The notes under the pieces were generated by a model that had not been told where the DNA came from, ran no database searches, and saw only the letters and a program-made list of their open reading frames with translations. Shown piece after piece: positions 1-7,806 of a stretch of DNA of 18,620 bases. Source of the stretch: an uncultured Clostridia bacterium (GTDB lineage: Bacteria; Bacillota; Clostridia; UBA1381); assembly GCA_910585485.1 (NCBI GenBank), contig CAJUEZ010000037.1:1-18620 (forward strand), read 5' to 3'. A program made the translations under genes and the position numbers. Within the stretch, counting starts at the first letter, position 1. Each line of letters starts with the position of its first letter.

Positions 1-1
1 A

Positions 2-181
2 GAAACGGCTGAGATGCCCGATGGAGTAGAAATAGTAAAGCGTGACGGTTACAAAATAATACTGAATCACAATGAATATGAAGTAAATACAGGAATAAAA
101 GGAAAATCGCTGATTACTGACAGTGATTTTGGCGGGAGATTAGATGCCTATGGAGCAGAATTTATTAAGAAGGGAGAATGA
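2..181 (+). CDS. C-terminal end of a probable GH42-family beta-galactosidase (5' partial)
   Basis: An open frame enters from the left edge and ends at a TGA at 179-181, giving 59 visible residues. The stretch reads PDGVEIVKRDGYKIILNHNE and later LDAYGAEFIK. This resembles the small beta-sandwich C-terminal domain of GH42 beta-galactosidases, which typically has a 'GV.V..R....Y.F.LNH' strand pair and ends with 'L.PYG..V'. The catalytic part lies outside the window, so the assignment rests on this tail and on the neighbouring GH35 beta-galactosidase. The stop codon overlaps an ATG at 178, so the next gene is translationally coupled. It could be another glycosidase with a similar C-terminal domain. 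Confidence 0.55.
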   Translation, partial: ETAEMPDGVEIVKRDGYKIILNHNEYEVNTGIKGKSLITDSDFGGRLDAYGAEFIKKGE

Positions 182-183
182 TT

Positions 184-2226
184 ATGGAATACATATTTAA
201 GACTTATAAGGAAACACCTATACTTAAAAATCACCTTAATATGGGCGGTAAAAACCCTGTGGGTGAAGAAATCAATGTAACGAGCCGTTATTTTACGCGT
301 GACGGCAAACCGTGGATAGGCGTTATGGGAGAGTTCCATTTTTCAAGATATAACAGAAGTGAATGGTACAGAGAACTCTGTAAAATGAAAGCGGGCGGTA
401 TAACTGTTGTTTCAAGTTATCTGTTTTGGATTTACCACGAGGAAACGGAGGGCGAATTTGATTTTACGGGTGATAATGATGTACGCACTTTTGTAAAGGA
501 CTGTGAGAGAGCGGGGCTTGACTGTGTAATCAGAGTAGGACCGTGGGCGCACGGCGAGTGCAGGAACGGCGGCTTCCCCGACTGGCTTCTTGAAAAACCG
601 TACAAAATACGCTGTAACAGCAGTGAATACCTTGAAAAGGTACGAATATGGTATAAGAGGATATATGACGAGGTTAAGGGACTTTTCTACAAGGACGGAG
701 GCAATATAATTGCGGTACAGCTTGAAAACGAACTTACCGATGATGATAAGCACCTTGCAAAGCTGAAAGAAATTGCGATAGAATGCGGACTTATAGCGCC
801 GCTGTACACAGTGACAGGTTGGAACAGCGCGCGAGGCGCGAAAATACCTGTAGATGAGGTTGTGCCTGTGTTCGGCGGATACTGTGAAGCGCCATGGGAA
901 AACCATACTAAAAGATTAACCCCGTCACCGCACTATTTCTTCAACAGAATGAGAAATGACAGCGCAATAGGCACAGACCTTATTGCTAAAACAGATGATG
1001 ATGACTGGCAGTTACCGTACGACCGATACCCGTTTGCAACGTGTGAGTTGGGCGGTGGAATACAAGTTACACATCACCGCAGACCAATTATAAAGCCTAT
1101 GGATATATATGCCGTATCGCTCGTAAAACTTGGTGACGGCAATAATCTTGTGGGATATTATATGTATCACGGCGGAACGAATAAAATCGGCAGACAATCT
1201 ACTTTTAACGAGAGCAGGGCAACGGGTTATCCGAACGATTATCCTATACTTTCTTATGATTTTCAGGCTCCGCTTTCCGAATACGGAGAGGTGAGGGAGC
1301 ATTACGGACTTTTAAATATGCTCCATATGTTTGTGCAGGATTTTGGCGCAGTGCTTGCGCCTATGGAGGCGGTTGACGCGTATAATACGGTGAATACTGA
1401 CGATATATCATCGCTTCGGTACGGCATGAGAACGGACGGAAAAAGCGGATTCGTGTTTGTAAATCACTATCAGCGCCTTACAGAACTTGAAGATATAGAA
1501 AACGCGGTTATAAACACCGGAAACGTTGCATTTCCGCCGATTGATGTAAAGGGCGACGTTAGTTTCTTTATGCCGTTTAATATGGACTTGGTCGGAAATA
1601 CTCTTGAATACGCGCTGGCACAGCCGTTGTGCAGACAGGGAGATACATTCTTTTTCGCTGAAATTCCGAATATAAGCGCTGAATATAAAATAAACGGCAA
1701 AACTTATACCGATAGAATAATCGAGTATAACAATATTAAAATTGTTACCCTCAGCTTTGAAGAGGCGAAATATACGCGCAGGCTGTCGGGAACTGTGTAT
1801 ATCGGTAACGGGTGCAATTTATACGAGGAAAACGGAAGGCTTGTGTCCGCTGAGGACGGGGAATACAAGTGCCGTAAGTGGAACGGCAGTGAGTTTGAGC
1901 ATTTTACGGTAAATCAGCCGCGCGGAAATACGGAGGTTAAGATTGAAGATATTGCGTATGAGCCGTTTGAGCCTGCTTATGCGGAGGAACTAAATATAGG
2001 CGAAGAGCGTAAGCGTGAGTGGAAAAAAATAAGCGTGAGCAGTGACTATGGCTTTGCGGAAATTAATTATACGGGCGATACTGCACAGATATATGCCGAC
2101 GGTTCTCTTATCGCGGACAATTATTGGTACGGCAGACCGTGGCGCGTGCCATGCAGATTGCTTTACGGCAGGAAATGTTATATTGTAATATCGGAAATGA
2201 AAAATGATTTTTATAAGGAGGACTAA
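184..2226 (+). CDS. GH35-family beta-galactosidase
   Basis: This gene encodes a 680-residue glycoside hydrolase that should release terminal beta-linked galactose from oligosaccharides by a retaining mechanism. The GH35 catalytic barrel covers roughly residues 25-370. The acid/base Glu is expected in the motif VQLENEL (Glu-183) and the nucleophile in ATCELGGGIQ (Glu-288). Around residue 324 follows GYYMYHGGTN, a GH35 signature. The remaining ~300 residues are beta-rich accessory domains. No signal peptide is visible, so the enzyme is probably cytoplasmic and acts on imported oligosaccharides. An ATG at 178 overlaps the previous stop but has GGGAG almost touching it. The ATG at 184 has the same GGAG (173-176) at 7 nt and is the better start. 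uxuA begins 3 nt after the stop. Confidence 0.88.
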   Translation: MEYIFKTYKETPILKNHLNMGGKNPVGEEINVTSRYFTRDGKPWIGVMGEFHFSRYNRSEWYRELCKMKAGGITVVSSYLFWIYHEETEGEFDFTGDNDVRTFVKDCERAGLDCVIRVGPWAHGECRNGGFPDWLLEKPYKIRCNSSEYLEKVRIWYKRIYDEVKGLFYKDGGNIIAVQLENELTDDDKHLAKLKEIAIECGLIAPLYTVTGWNSARGAKIPVDEVVPVFGGYCEAPWENHTKRLTPSPHYFFNRMRNDSAIGTDLIAKTDDDDWQLPYDRYPFATCELGGGIQVTHHRRPIIKPMDIYAVSLVKLGDGNNLVGYYMYHGGTNKIGRQSTFNESRATGYPNDYPILSYDFQAPLSEYGEVREHYGLLNMLHMFVQDFGAVLAPMEAVDAYNTVNTDDISSLRYGMRTDGKSGFVFVNHYQRLTELEDIENAVINTGNVAFPPIDVKGDVSFFMPFNMDLVGNTLEYALAQPLCRQGDTFFFAEIPNISAEYKINGKTYTDRIIEYNNIKIVTLSFEEAKYTRRLSGTVYIGNGCNLYEENGRLVSAEDGEYKCRKWNGSEFEHFTVNQPRGNTEVKIEDIAYEPFEPAYAEELNIGEERKREWKKISVSSDYGFAEINYTGDTAQIYADGSLIADNYWYGRPWRVPCRLLYGRKCYIVISEMKNDFYKED

Positions 2227-2229
2227 AAA

Positions 2230-3297
2230 ATGGAAATGACAATGCGTTGGTACGGGTCAAAATTTGATACTGTAACTTTAAAGCAGATACGTCAGATTGC
2301 GGGTGTAACGGGTGTAATCACAACGCTTTATGATGTTCCGGCAGGTGAAGCGTGGACAGCGGACGCGATAAGGGACATGAAAGCGGAGGTTGAAGCGTCG
2401 GGACTTCACATAAGCGGAATAGAAAGCGTCAATGTACACGAGGATATTAAAACGGGCGGAGGCGAAAGGGACAAGTACATAGAAAATTACATAGAAACAC
2501 TTGAAAACCTTGGCAAAGAGGGAATACGTCTTGTTTGCTATAATTTTATGCCTGTGTTTGATTGGACGCGCAGTGAACTCGCAAGAATACGTCCCGACGG
2601 GTCAACAGTGTTGGCATATGATCAGGAAGCCGTGGATAAGATAGTACCTGAAAAGATGTTTGAAAGTATTTCAGGTGATATGAACGGCACTGTAATGCCG
2701 GGTTGGGAACCTGAGAGAATGGCGAGGGTAAAGGAACTTTTTTCTCAGTATGAAAACGTTGACGAGGAAAAGCTGTTTAATAACTTAAAATATTTCCTTG
2801 AAGCGATAATGCCCGTATGTAATAAGTATGACATCAAAATGGCAATTCACCCCGATGACCCTGCATGGAGTGTATTCGGACTTCCGCGTATTATTACGAA
2901 TAAGGCGAACATTCTGCGTATGATGAAAATGGTTGATGACGTCCATAACGGTGTGACGTTCTGTTCGGGTTCATACGGCACAAACAGTGAAAACGACCTG
3001 CCCGATATGATACACGCGCTGAAGGGAAGAATACATTTTGCCCACGTGCGAAATCTGAAATTCAACTCACAGTCCGACTTTGAAGAGGCGGCGCACCTTT
3101 CATCAGACGGCTCGTTTGATATGTATGAAATAATGAAAGCGCTTTATGATACGGGATTTACGGGTCCTATACGTCCTGACCACGGCAGAATGATATGGGA
3201 CGAAACCGCAATGCCCGGTTACGGACTGTATGACAGAGCGCTTGGCGCGTCATATCTTAACGGTCTGTGGGAAGCGATTGAAAAAAACAACAGATAA
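2230..3297 (+). CDS. uxuA: D-mannonate dehydratase
   Basis: The 355-residue product matches UxuA (EC 4.2.1.8), which converts D-mannonate to 2-keto-3-deoxy-D-gluconate in the D-glucuronate branch of hexuronate breakdown. It is a metal-dependent TIM-barrel enzyme. The expected metal ligands are visible as His-207 in AIHPDDP, Cys-245 in TFCSGSYG, His-272 in AHVRN and Asp-317 in RPDHGR. Other family blocks are MRWYG at the N-terminus and MPVFDWTRSEL around residue 107. The length is normal for the Firmicute form. AAGGAGG at 2216-2222, overlapping the end of the GH35 gene, supports the ATG at 2230. Position as last gene of a beta-galactosidase operon suggests a substrate carrying both galactose and glucuronic acid; that is inference. 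Confidence 0.95.
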   Translation: MEMTMRWYGSKFDTVTLKQIRQIAGVTGVITTLYDVPAGEAWTADAIRDMKAEVEASGLHISGIESVNVHEDIKTGGGERDKYIENYIETLENLGKEGIRLVCYNFMPVFDWTRSELARIRPDGSTVLAYDQEAVDKIVPEKMFESISGDMNGTVMPGWEPERMARVKELFSQYENVDEEKLFNNLKYFLEAIMPVCNKYDIKMAIHPDDPAWSVFGLPRIITNKANILRMMKMVDDVHNGVTFCSGSYGTNSENDLPDMIHALKGRIHFAHVRNLKFNSQSDFEEAAHLSSDGSFDMYEIMKALYDTGFTGPIRPDHGRMIWDETAMPGYGLYDRALGASYLNGLWEAIEKNNR

Positions 3298-3306
3298 GAT
3301 AGCAGT

Positions 3307-3338
3307 AAAAGTGGTTAGACAAAACTAACCACTTTTTT
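3307..3338 (+). terminator. Rho-independent terminator after uxuA
   Basis: A perfect 12-bp inverted repeat (AAAAGTGGTTAG at 3307-3318 and CTAACCACTTTT at 3325-3336) encloses a 6-nt loop and runs into six T residues. It lies 9 bases after the uxuA stop and separates the sugar operon from the iron operon. Confidence 0.9.
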
Positions 3339-3400
3339 GCTTTATTTTATAAAGACTTTGTGCAGATTGTAAAAAAGTGAAAATTTTCCCCAAAAGGGTA

Positions 3401-3430
3401 TTGACAAAAAACAAACTGTGGGAGTAGAAT
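3401..3430 (+). promoter_or_regulatory. Sigma-A-type promoter of the feo operon
   Basis: TTGACA (3401-3406) and TAGAAT (3425-3430) are separated by 18 bp. The predicted transcript starts near 3437, about 70 bases before the first feoA start codon, right where the operator motif at 3442 begins. Confidence 0.75.
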
Positions 3431-3441
3431 AGTAATGTAGG

Positions 3442-3457
3442 TTAGCTAACGATAACT
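3442..3457 (+). promoter_or_regulatory. Candidate metal-responsive operator, copy 1
   Basis: TTAGCT-N5-TAACT starts 11 bp after the -10 box. It overlaps a perfect 10-bp palindrome, GTTAGCTAAC (3441-3450). The same pattern with the same spacing recurs before feoB at 4012-4027. The TTAG half-sites recall DtxR/IdeR-type iron repressor boxes. This is inference, as no regulator gene is present in the window. Confidence 0.5.
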
Positions 3458-3507
3458 TGAGTTGTGTATTAGTGCAACGTCAGTGAAAAATTGAACAGGA
3501 GGAAATT

Positions 3508-3720
3508 ATGATGCCCTTAACAATGGCAAACGCAGGAGAGGAACAATGTATTCAAAGGATAACAGGCAGAGATGAAACAAGACGGTTTCTTGAAAATCTC
3601 GGCTTTGTCGCAGGAAGCAATGTTACGGTTATTTCACGAAACGGTGGGAATCTTATTGTAAATATAAAAAACACGCGCATTGCCATAGACCGTTTAATGG
3701 CAAACAGAATAATGGTGTGA
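3508..3720 (+). CDS. feoA: FeoA-domain protein, first copy
   Basis: The 70-residue product has the SH3-like FeoA fold. FeoA proteins are small cytoplasmic partners of the ferrous iron transporter FeoB. Family features are the GRDETRRFLENLGFVAGSNVTVI stretch in the middle (an 'R..L..lGf..G..v.v' pattern) and the closing block NTRIAIDRLMANRIMV, in which the 'iaid..iA..I.V' pattern is typical. AGGAGG at 3497-3502 serves two consecutive ATG codons at 3508 and 3511, with gaps of 5 and 8 nt, so the mature start could be one residue later. It is the first gene of the operon and differs clearly in sequence from the second feoA. Confidence 0.87.
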   Translation: MMPLTMANAGEEQCIQRITGRDETRRFLENLGFVAGSNVTVISRNGGNLIVNIKNTRIAIDRLMANRIMV

Positions 3721-3742
3721 AAATAAGTGCGCATTAAAAATA

Positions 3743-3756
3743 CCGCTGTACAGCGG
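3743..3756. repeat. 14-bp perfect palindrome between the two feoA genes
   Basis: CCGCTGTACAGCGG is a perfect palindrome. In RNA it would give a 5-bp GC-rich hairpin with a GUAC loop, ending 6 bases before the ribosome binding site of the second feoA. No T-run follows, so it is not a terminator. It may affect mRNA stability or start-site access, or be chance. Confidence 0.35.
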
Positions 3757-3773
3757 AGAAATGGAGGAAGCAT

Positions 3774-3995
3774 ATGAGAACATTAAAGGAAGCGAAAATC
3801 GGCGAAACGGTAAAGGTTTTGCGCATTAACGGGGAAGGTGCAACAAAACGCAGGATTATGGATATGGGGATAACAAAGGGTGCGGAAATATACATAAGAA
3901 AAGTCGCGCCGCTTGGCGACCCTGTAGAAGTGACCGTCCGTGGTTATGAGTTGTCTTTAAGACGTGCCGATGCGGAAATTATTGAAATAGAATAA
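3774..3995 (+). CDS. feoA: FeoA-domain protein, second copy
   Basis: The 73-residue product is a second FeoA-type protein. It opens with MRTLKEAKIGETVKVLRI and contains KRRIMDMGITKGAEIYI, which matches the FeoA 'kRRLldmGitpGt.i.v' signature more closely than the first copy. APLGDPVEVTVRGYELSLRR follows, the typical FeoA C-terminal half. GGAGG at 3763-3767 gives a 6-nt gap to the ATG. Tandem FeoA proteins before FeoB are common in Clostridia; how the two copies divide their work is not known from sequence. Confidence 0.93.
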   Translation: MRTLKEAKIGETVKVLRINGEGATKRRIMDMGITKGAEIYIRKVAPLGDPVEVTVRGYELSLRRADAEIIEIE

Positions 3996-4011
3996 TTTTT
4001 TTGTCTATAGA
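3982..4011 (+). promoter_or_regulatory. Possible secondary promoter before feoB
   Basis: TTGAAA (3982-3987, inside the end of the second feoA) and TATAGA (4006-4011) are 18 bp apart. The -10 is weak (4 of 6 matches). The second operator copy directly abuts it, as would be expected if feoB also had its own iron-controlled promoter. Confidence 0.3.
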
Positions 4012-4027
4012 TTAGCTGAGAGTAACT
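4012..4027 (+). promoter_or_regulatory. Candidate metal-responsive operator, copy 2
   Basis: TTAGCT-N5-TAACT is followed by AA, so the 18-bp stretch 4012-4029 begins with TTAG and ends with CTAA, an imperfect palindrome. It matches copy 1 at all 11 fixed positions with the same gap. It lies in the 56-base gap between feoA and feoB, upstream of the feoB ribosome binding site. Confidence 0.5.
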
Positions 4028-4051
4028 AAAGTTTTTTGGAGGTAAACAAAT

Positions 4052-6238
4052 ATGTCTGTAAAAATAGCACTTGCCGGAAATCCTAATTCGGGAAAAACGA
4101 CGCTTTTCAATGCGCTTACCGGCTCAAATCAATTTGTCGGAAATTGGCCCGGCGTAACTGTGGAAAAGAAAGAGGGAAAACTCAGAGGTTATAAGGATGT
4201 TACAATAACAGACCTGCCGGGTATTTATTCTCTTTCGCCGTATACACTTGAGGAGGTTGTGGCGAGAAATTATCTTGTCAATGAACGTCCTGACGTAATA
4301 CTGAACATTATTGACGGAACAAATATTGAAAGAAATCTGTATCTGACAACGCAGCTTGCAGAACTTGGCATACCTGTTGTAGTGGCGGTAAATATGATGG
4401 ATGCAGTAAATAAGAGTGGTGATGAAATCGACTTTCATGCTCTTAAAAAGACGCTTGGCTGTGAGGTCACAGCAATTTCCGCACTGAAGGGCACAGGAAT
4501 AAAAGAGACTGCGGAAAAGGCGGTTTCTGAGGCGAGGAGAAAGAGTTTTACAGCTGTGCATAAATTCAGTGATGAGATTGAGGCAGTTATTGATGAAATC
4601 ACTGCGCAAATTGACGGGAAAATACCCGAGGAACAAAAGCGCTTCTACGCGGTAAAGCTGTTTGAGCGTGATGAAAAGATACTTAATTCAATGACGGATA
4701 TTCCTGACGTGTCGGATATTATTGCGTCGGCGGAGGAAAGTATGGGAGATGACAGTGAAAGTATTATCACAAATGAGAGATATAATTACATAGCTTCAAT
4801 CATAAGTTCATGTTGTAAAAAGAAAAACAAAAATAAGTTGACAGTATCGGACAAAATTGATAAAATTGTTACGAACAGATGGCTTGCGCTGCCTATTTTT
4901 GCGGCTGTAATGGTAATAGTCTACTATGTATCGGTTACAACGATAGGAACATGGGCAACTGATTGGGTTAACGACTGCCTGTTCGGAGACGAGATTAATT
5001 TCTTCGGTGCATCGCTTCCGGGTATACCCGCGTTAATCGGGGGCGCGCTTGAGGCTTTGGGCACGGCGGAGTGGCTTAACGGTTTGATAATTGACGGTAT
5101 AGTAGCGGGTGTCGGAGCAGTTTTGGGCTTTGTACCGCAGATGCTTGTGCTTTTTATATTTCTTGCGTTCCTTGAAGCGTGCGGATATATGGCGCGTATT
5201 GCTTTTATTATGGACAGAATATTCAGAAAATTCGGTCTGTCGGGTAAATCGTTTATACCGATGTTAATAGGAACAGGCTGTGGTGTGCCGGGAATTATGG
5301 CATCCCGCACGATTGAAAATGACCGAGACAGGAAAATGACGATAATGACTACTACGTTTATCCCGTGCGGAGCAAAGCTTCCGATTATCGCGCTTATAGC
5401 GGGCGCGTTGTTTAACGGTGCGTGGTGGGTTGCGCCGAGCGCATATTTTGTAGGTATTGGAGCGATTATTGTTTCGGGAATAATGCTAAAAAAAACGAGA
5501 ATGTTTTCGGGTGACCCGGCTCCGTTTGTAATGGAACTTCCCGCATACCATATGCCGACTGTCGGAAATGTACTTCGCAGTATGTGGGAAAGAGGCTGGT
5601 CTTTTATCAAAAAAGCTGGTACAATTATTCTGCTCTCAACAATTGTTCTGTGGTTCTTGCAGGGCTTCGGTGTTGAAAACGGCTCATTCGGAATGGTCGA
5701 GGATTTAAACAACTCAATTCTCGCAGTAATCGGAGGTATTATCGCGCCTATATTTGCACCGCTCGGCTGGGGAGATTGGAGGTCGGCTGTGGCGACTGTT
5801 ACGGGTCTTATAGCCAAGGAAAATGTTGTCGGAACTTTTGGTATTCTGTACGGCTTTGCCGAGATTGCAGAGGACGGAGCAGAGGTGTGGGGTACACTTG
5901 CTTTGAACTACACAGCGCTGTCGGCGTACTCATTCCTTATATTTAATCTCTTATGCGCTCCGTGCTTTGCGGCGATGGGAGCAATCAAGCGTGAAATGAA
6001 CAACGCAAAATGGACTTGTTTTGCAATTGGTTATCAGTGCGTGTTCGCATACGCTGTTGCTATGTGCGTGTATCAGTTCGGAAATCTGTTTACGGCGGGT
6101 GCATTCAGAATAGGCACAGTGTTTGCAGTACTTGTTTTAATCGCATTTATATATCTGCTTCTAAGACCGTACAAGGAAAGCAAAATGCTGAAAATTAAAT
6201 CAAAATCGCTGCAAATACAGCGGAGGTATGAAAAATGA
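4052..6238 (+). CDS. feoB: Ferrous iron transporter FeoB
   Basis: The 728-residue membrane protein imports Fe(II). The N-terminal G domain shows all GTPase motifs: G1 GNPNSGKT (9-16), G2 Thr-36 in NWPGVTVEKKEG, G3 DLPG (54-57), G4 NMMD (114-117) and G5 SALKG (143-147). A helical spacer follows to about residue 270, then the polytopic membrane domain. That domain includes the FeoB signatures GTGCGVPGIMASRTI and TTTFIPCGAKLPI, with the two conserved Cys residues of the permease pore region. GGAGG at 4038-4042 lies 9 nt before the ATG. The length is typical. The last four bases overlap the next small gene (ATGA). Expression is probably iron-repressed, given the operator-like motif upstream. Confidence 0.97.
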   Translation: MSVKIALAGNPNSGKTTLFNALTGSNQFVGNWPGVTVEKKEGKLRGYKDVTITDLPGIYSLSPYTLEEVVARNYLVNERPDVILNIIDGTNIERNLYLTTQLAELGIPVVVAVNMMDAVNKSGDEIDFHALKKTLGCEVTAISALKGTGIKETAEKAVSEARRKSFTAVHKFSDEIEAVIDEITAQIDGKIPEEQKRFYAVKLFERDEKILNSMTDIPDVSDIIASAEESMGDDSESIITNERYNYIASIISSCCKKKNKNKLTVSDKIDKIVTNRWLALPIFAAVMVIVYYVSVTTIGTWATDWVNDCLFGDEINFFGASLPGIPALIGGALEALGTAEWLNGLIIDGIVAGVGAVLGFVPQMLVLFIFLAFLEACGYMARIAFIMDRIFRKFGLSGKSFIPMLIGTGCGVPGIMASRTIENDRDRKMTIMTTTFIPCGAKLPIIALIAGALFNGAWWVAPSAYFVGIGAIIVSGIMLKKTRMFSGDPAPFVMELPAYHMPTVGNVLRSMWERGWSFIKKAGTIILLSTIVLWFLQGFGVENGSFGMVEDLNNSILAVIGGIIAPIFAPLGWGDWRSAVATVTGLIAKENVVGTFGILYGFAEIAEDGAEVWGTLALNYTALSAYSFLIFNLLCAPCFAAMGAIKREMNNAKWTCFAIGYQCVFAYAVAMCVYQFGNLFTAGAFRIGTVFAVLVLIAFIYLLLRPYKESKMLKIKSKSLQIQRRYEK

Positions 6239-6384
6239 TAGCAACTGTGATCATTACGGTGATTATCTTTGCGCTTGTCGCATGGGTAATCGTAAGTAAA
6301 ATAAGAAATAAGAAAAAAGGACACGGAGGGTGCGGGTGTGGCTGCTCGCATTGCGCAATGTCCGATATATGCCATAAGGAATAA
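6235..6384 (+). CDS. FeoB-associated Cys-rich membrane protein
   Basis: This short gene encodes 49 residues. It overlaps the feoB stop as ATGA and has CGGAGG at 6221-6226 upstream. The protein has one N-terminal membrane helix (about residues 2-20), a basic stretch SKIRNKKKGHGG, and a Cys-rich tail, CGCGCSHCAMSDICH, with five cysteines. This layout is that of the 'FeoB-associated Cys-rich membrane protein' family, found after feoB in many Firmicutes. Its role is unproven. Metal handling at the cytoplasmic mouth of FeoB, similar to FeoC, is a reasonable guess. Confidence 0.88.
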   Translation: MIATVIITVIIFALVAWVIVSKIRNKKKGHGGCGCGCSHCAMSDICHKE

Positions 6385-6421
6385 AAACAGAAAGGGACTT
6401 ATATAAGTCCCTTTCTGTTTT
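6384..6421. terminator. Bidirectional terminator, 38-bp perfect palindrome
   Basis: Bases 6384-6421 form an uninterrupted inverted repeat centred between 6402 and 6403, with AAAACAGAAAGGGACTTA in the left arm. A-tracts and T-tracts at both ends let it work in both directions. It lies between the feo operon and the convergent ATP-grasp gene. Confidence 0.9.
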
Positions 6422-6436
6422 ATTAAAATGTATCGG

Positions 6437-7768
6437 CTATTTCTCTTTAACTATGATTGTCGGAAGTGACATTTCGCTGTACTGAGTTGAAATTATACTG
6501 TTTTTCGCTATTCGTGAATAGAGTCCTGCAAATTTGCCGCCGTAGACGTACATTCCCGTAATATTGCTGTACTTTTTATACTTTGCGTTTTCATCATGCG
6601 TAATATCAATATTCCATGTTGCATAAGGCTCGCAGTATTCTTGAAGCAAGTAATGATTATCTATATTTTCCGTAACTTCTTTTTCCCATTCCTCATCAGT
6701 CATACCTTCAACACCCGCAAAAACTCCTTTAGAAGCGTAAGAATCTTCAGGTTTGATAACCCATTTATTCTTGTTTTTAAGCACGTTATGCTTTTCGACA
6801 ATATCAGCGGTCAGTGAAGCGGTATAGGGGATATGATCTTTTACAAATTGACGTTCCTCATCTGTAAGAAAAGAGGAGGTCATAGTATCATGCAGTATTT
6901 TAAATACTATTTTATTGTGTATAATCTGCGTTTGAAAATCACCTATAAGGCATACGTCGTTATTTTCCGCTGCCTTTATAAATGGCAAAACTTTATTATA
7001 ATTGCGCATTATATCACATGTTACGGCGCGTCTGTAAACCGCGTCAATTTGTCTGCCGAGAGGAGAAAGAAGTTTTCCTCCTTCATATCGCAAGGCTGTG
7101 ATTTCACAAATCTCACATTCAACGCCGGATTTTTCAAAAGCCGTTTTAAACGCGGTAAATTCGCGGCTTATATCACCGCCGAAGAAATCAACAATAGCGA
7201 CATATGGTTTTTCGCATGCCTTGTCATAAGTTTTGTAAATCTTCATAAAGGTTTCAACCCATGAATCAAATAATTCAAAAGTGCGCGCCTCATACTTATT
7301 TAAAAATTCATTATAGGTGCTTGTAAGCTTAATAGCCTGATTTAATTCTTTGTCCTCATTCATGGCGCTTGAACCGTCTGCGTTAAATTCACAGAATTTA
7401 AATAAAAAATCATCTTCATTAAAGAAAATATCAATTCTTGCGATAGGCAAAAGACAATTGTAATGTATCGGACGGAGAATAAGTTCTTCAAGGCGCTTCT
7501 CAAAAGCGAATAACTTTCTGTATTCTTCGTTTTTGCGATATTCAAGTATAACTTTTTCGAGAATTTTATACATGGTATTCGCTGATTTCTCAAAAAAAGC
7601 CGCCATTTCTTCTGTAAACATTTTCGGCATATAAAGCGTGTGAACATAGTATCCGTGATAACGGGCGGTATATTTTTTGATATATTCATGCTGACAGCGG
7701 GCGCTTTCAATACTTTTTTCAAAATCTTTATCCGTAAGATTTTTATAATATTCCTCTGCTTTCTGCAA
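6437..7768 (-). CDS. Glutathionylspermidine synthase-like ATP-grasp protein
   Basis: The 443-residue product has the architecture of the synthetase half of glutathionylspermidine synthase, an unusual ATP-grasp ligase that forms amide bonds through an acyl phosphate. Visible blocks are RIDIF (111-115), EFNADGSSAMNED (127-139, the 'E.NaD.p' signature), IDAVYRRAV (241-249) and KPEDSYASKGVFAG (339-352, the nucleotide-binding loop). LLQEYCEPYATWNIDIT follows, with likely metal and ATP ligands. No amidase domain is present. The start is a TTG at 7766-7768. AAGGAG lies about 10 nt upstream on this strand, and the next in-frame ATG is 47 codons further in, past conserved-looking sequence. It follows the ABM gene by 38 nt and is probably co-transcribed. 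The substrate is unknown; a peptide, polyamine or cell-wall ligation is possible. Confidence 0.75.
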   Translation of the reverse strand: MQKAEEYYKNLTDKDFEKSIESARCQHEYIKKYTARYHGYYVHTLYMPKMFTEEMAAFFEKSANTMYKILEKVILEYRKNEEYRKLFAFEKRLEELILRPIHYNCLLPIARIDIFFNEDDFLFKFCEFNADGSSAMNEDKELNQAIKLTSTYNEFLNKYEARTFELFDSWVETFMKIYKTYDKACEKPYVAIVDFFGGDISREFTAFKTAFEKSGVECEICEITALRYEGGKLLSPLGRQIDAVYRRAVTCDIMRNYNKVLPFIKAAENNDVCLIGDFQTQIIHNKIVFKILHDTMTSSFLTDEERQFVKDHIPYTASLTADIVEKHNVLKNKNKWVIKPEDSYASKGVFAGVEGMTDEEWEKEVTENIDNHYLLQEYCEPYATWNIDITHDENAKYKKYSNITGMYVYGGKFAGLYSRIAKNSIISTQYSEMSLPTIIVKEK

Positions 7769-7806
7769 AGTAAATCGTCTCCTTTTTTGCGATAATTAAT
7801 ATAAAA

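Noticed and set aside
4924..5817. 297-codon open frame on the - strand inside feoB
   Set aside because: It lies entirely antisense to well-conserved FeoB membrane sequence, and its Pro/Ile/Ser-rich composition is that of a shadow frame.
6833..7264. 143-codon + strand frame inside the ATP-grasp gene
   Set aside because: It is antisense to a gene with clear motifs, has no recognisable domain, and its composition reflects the opposite strand.
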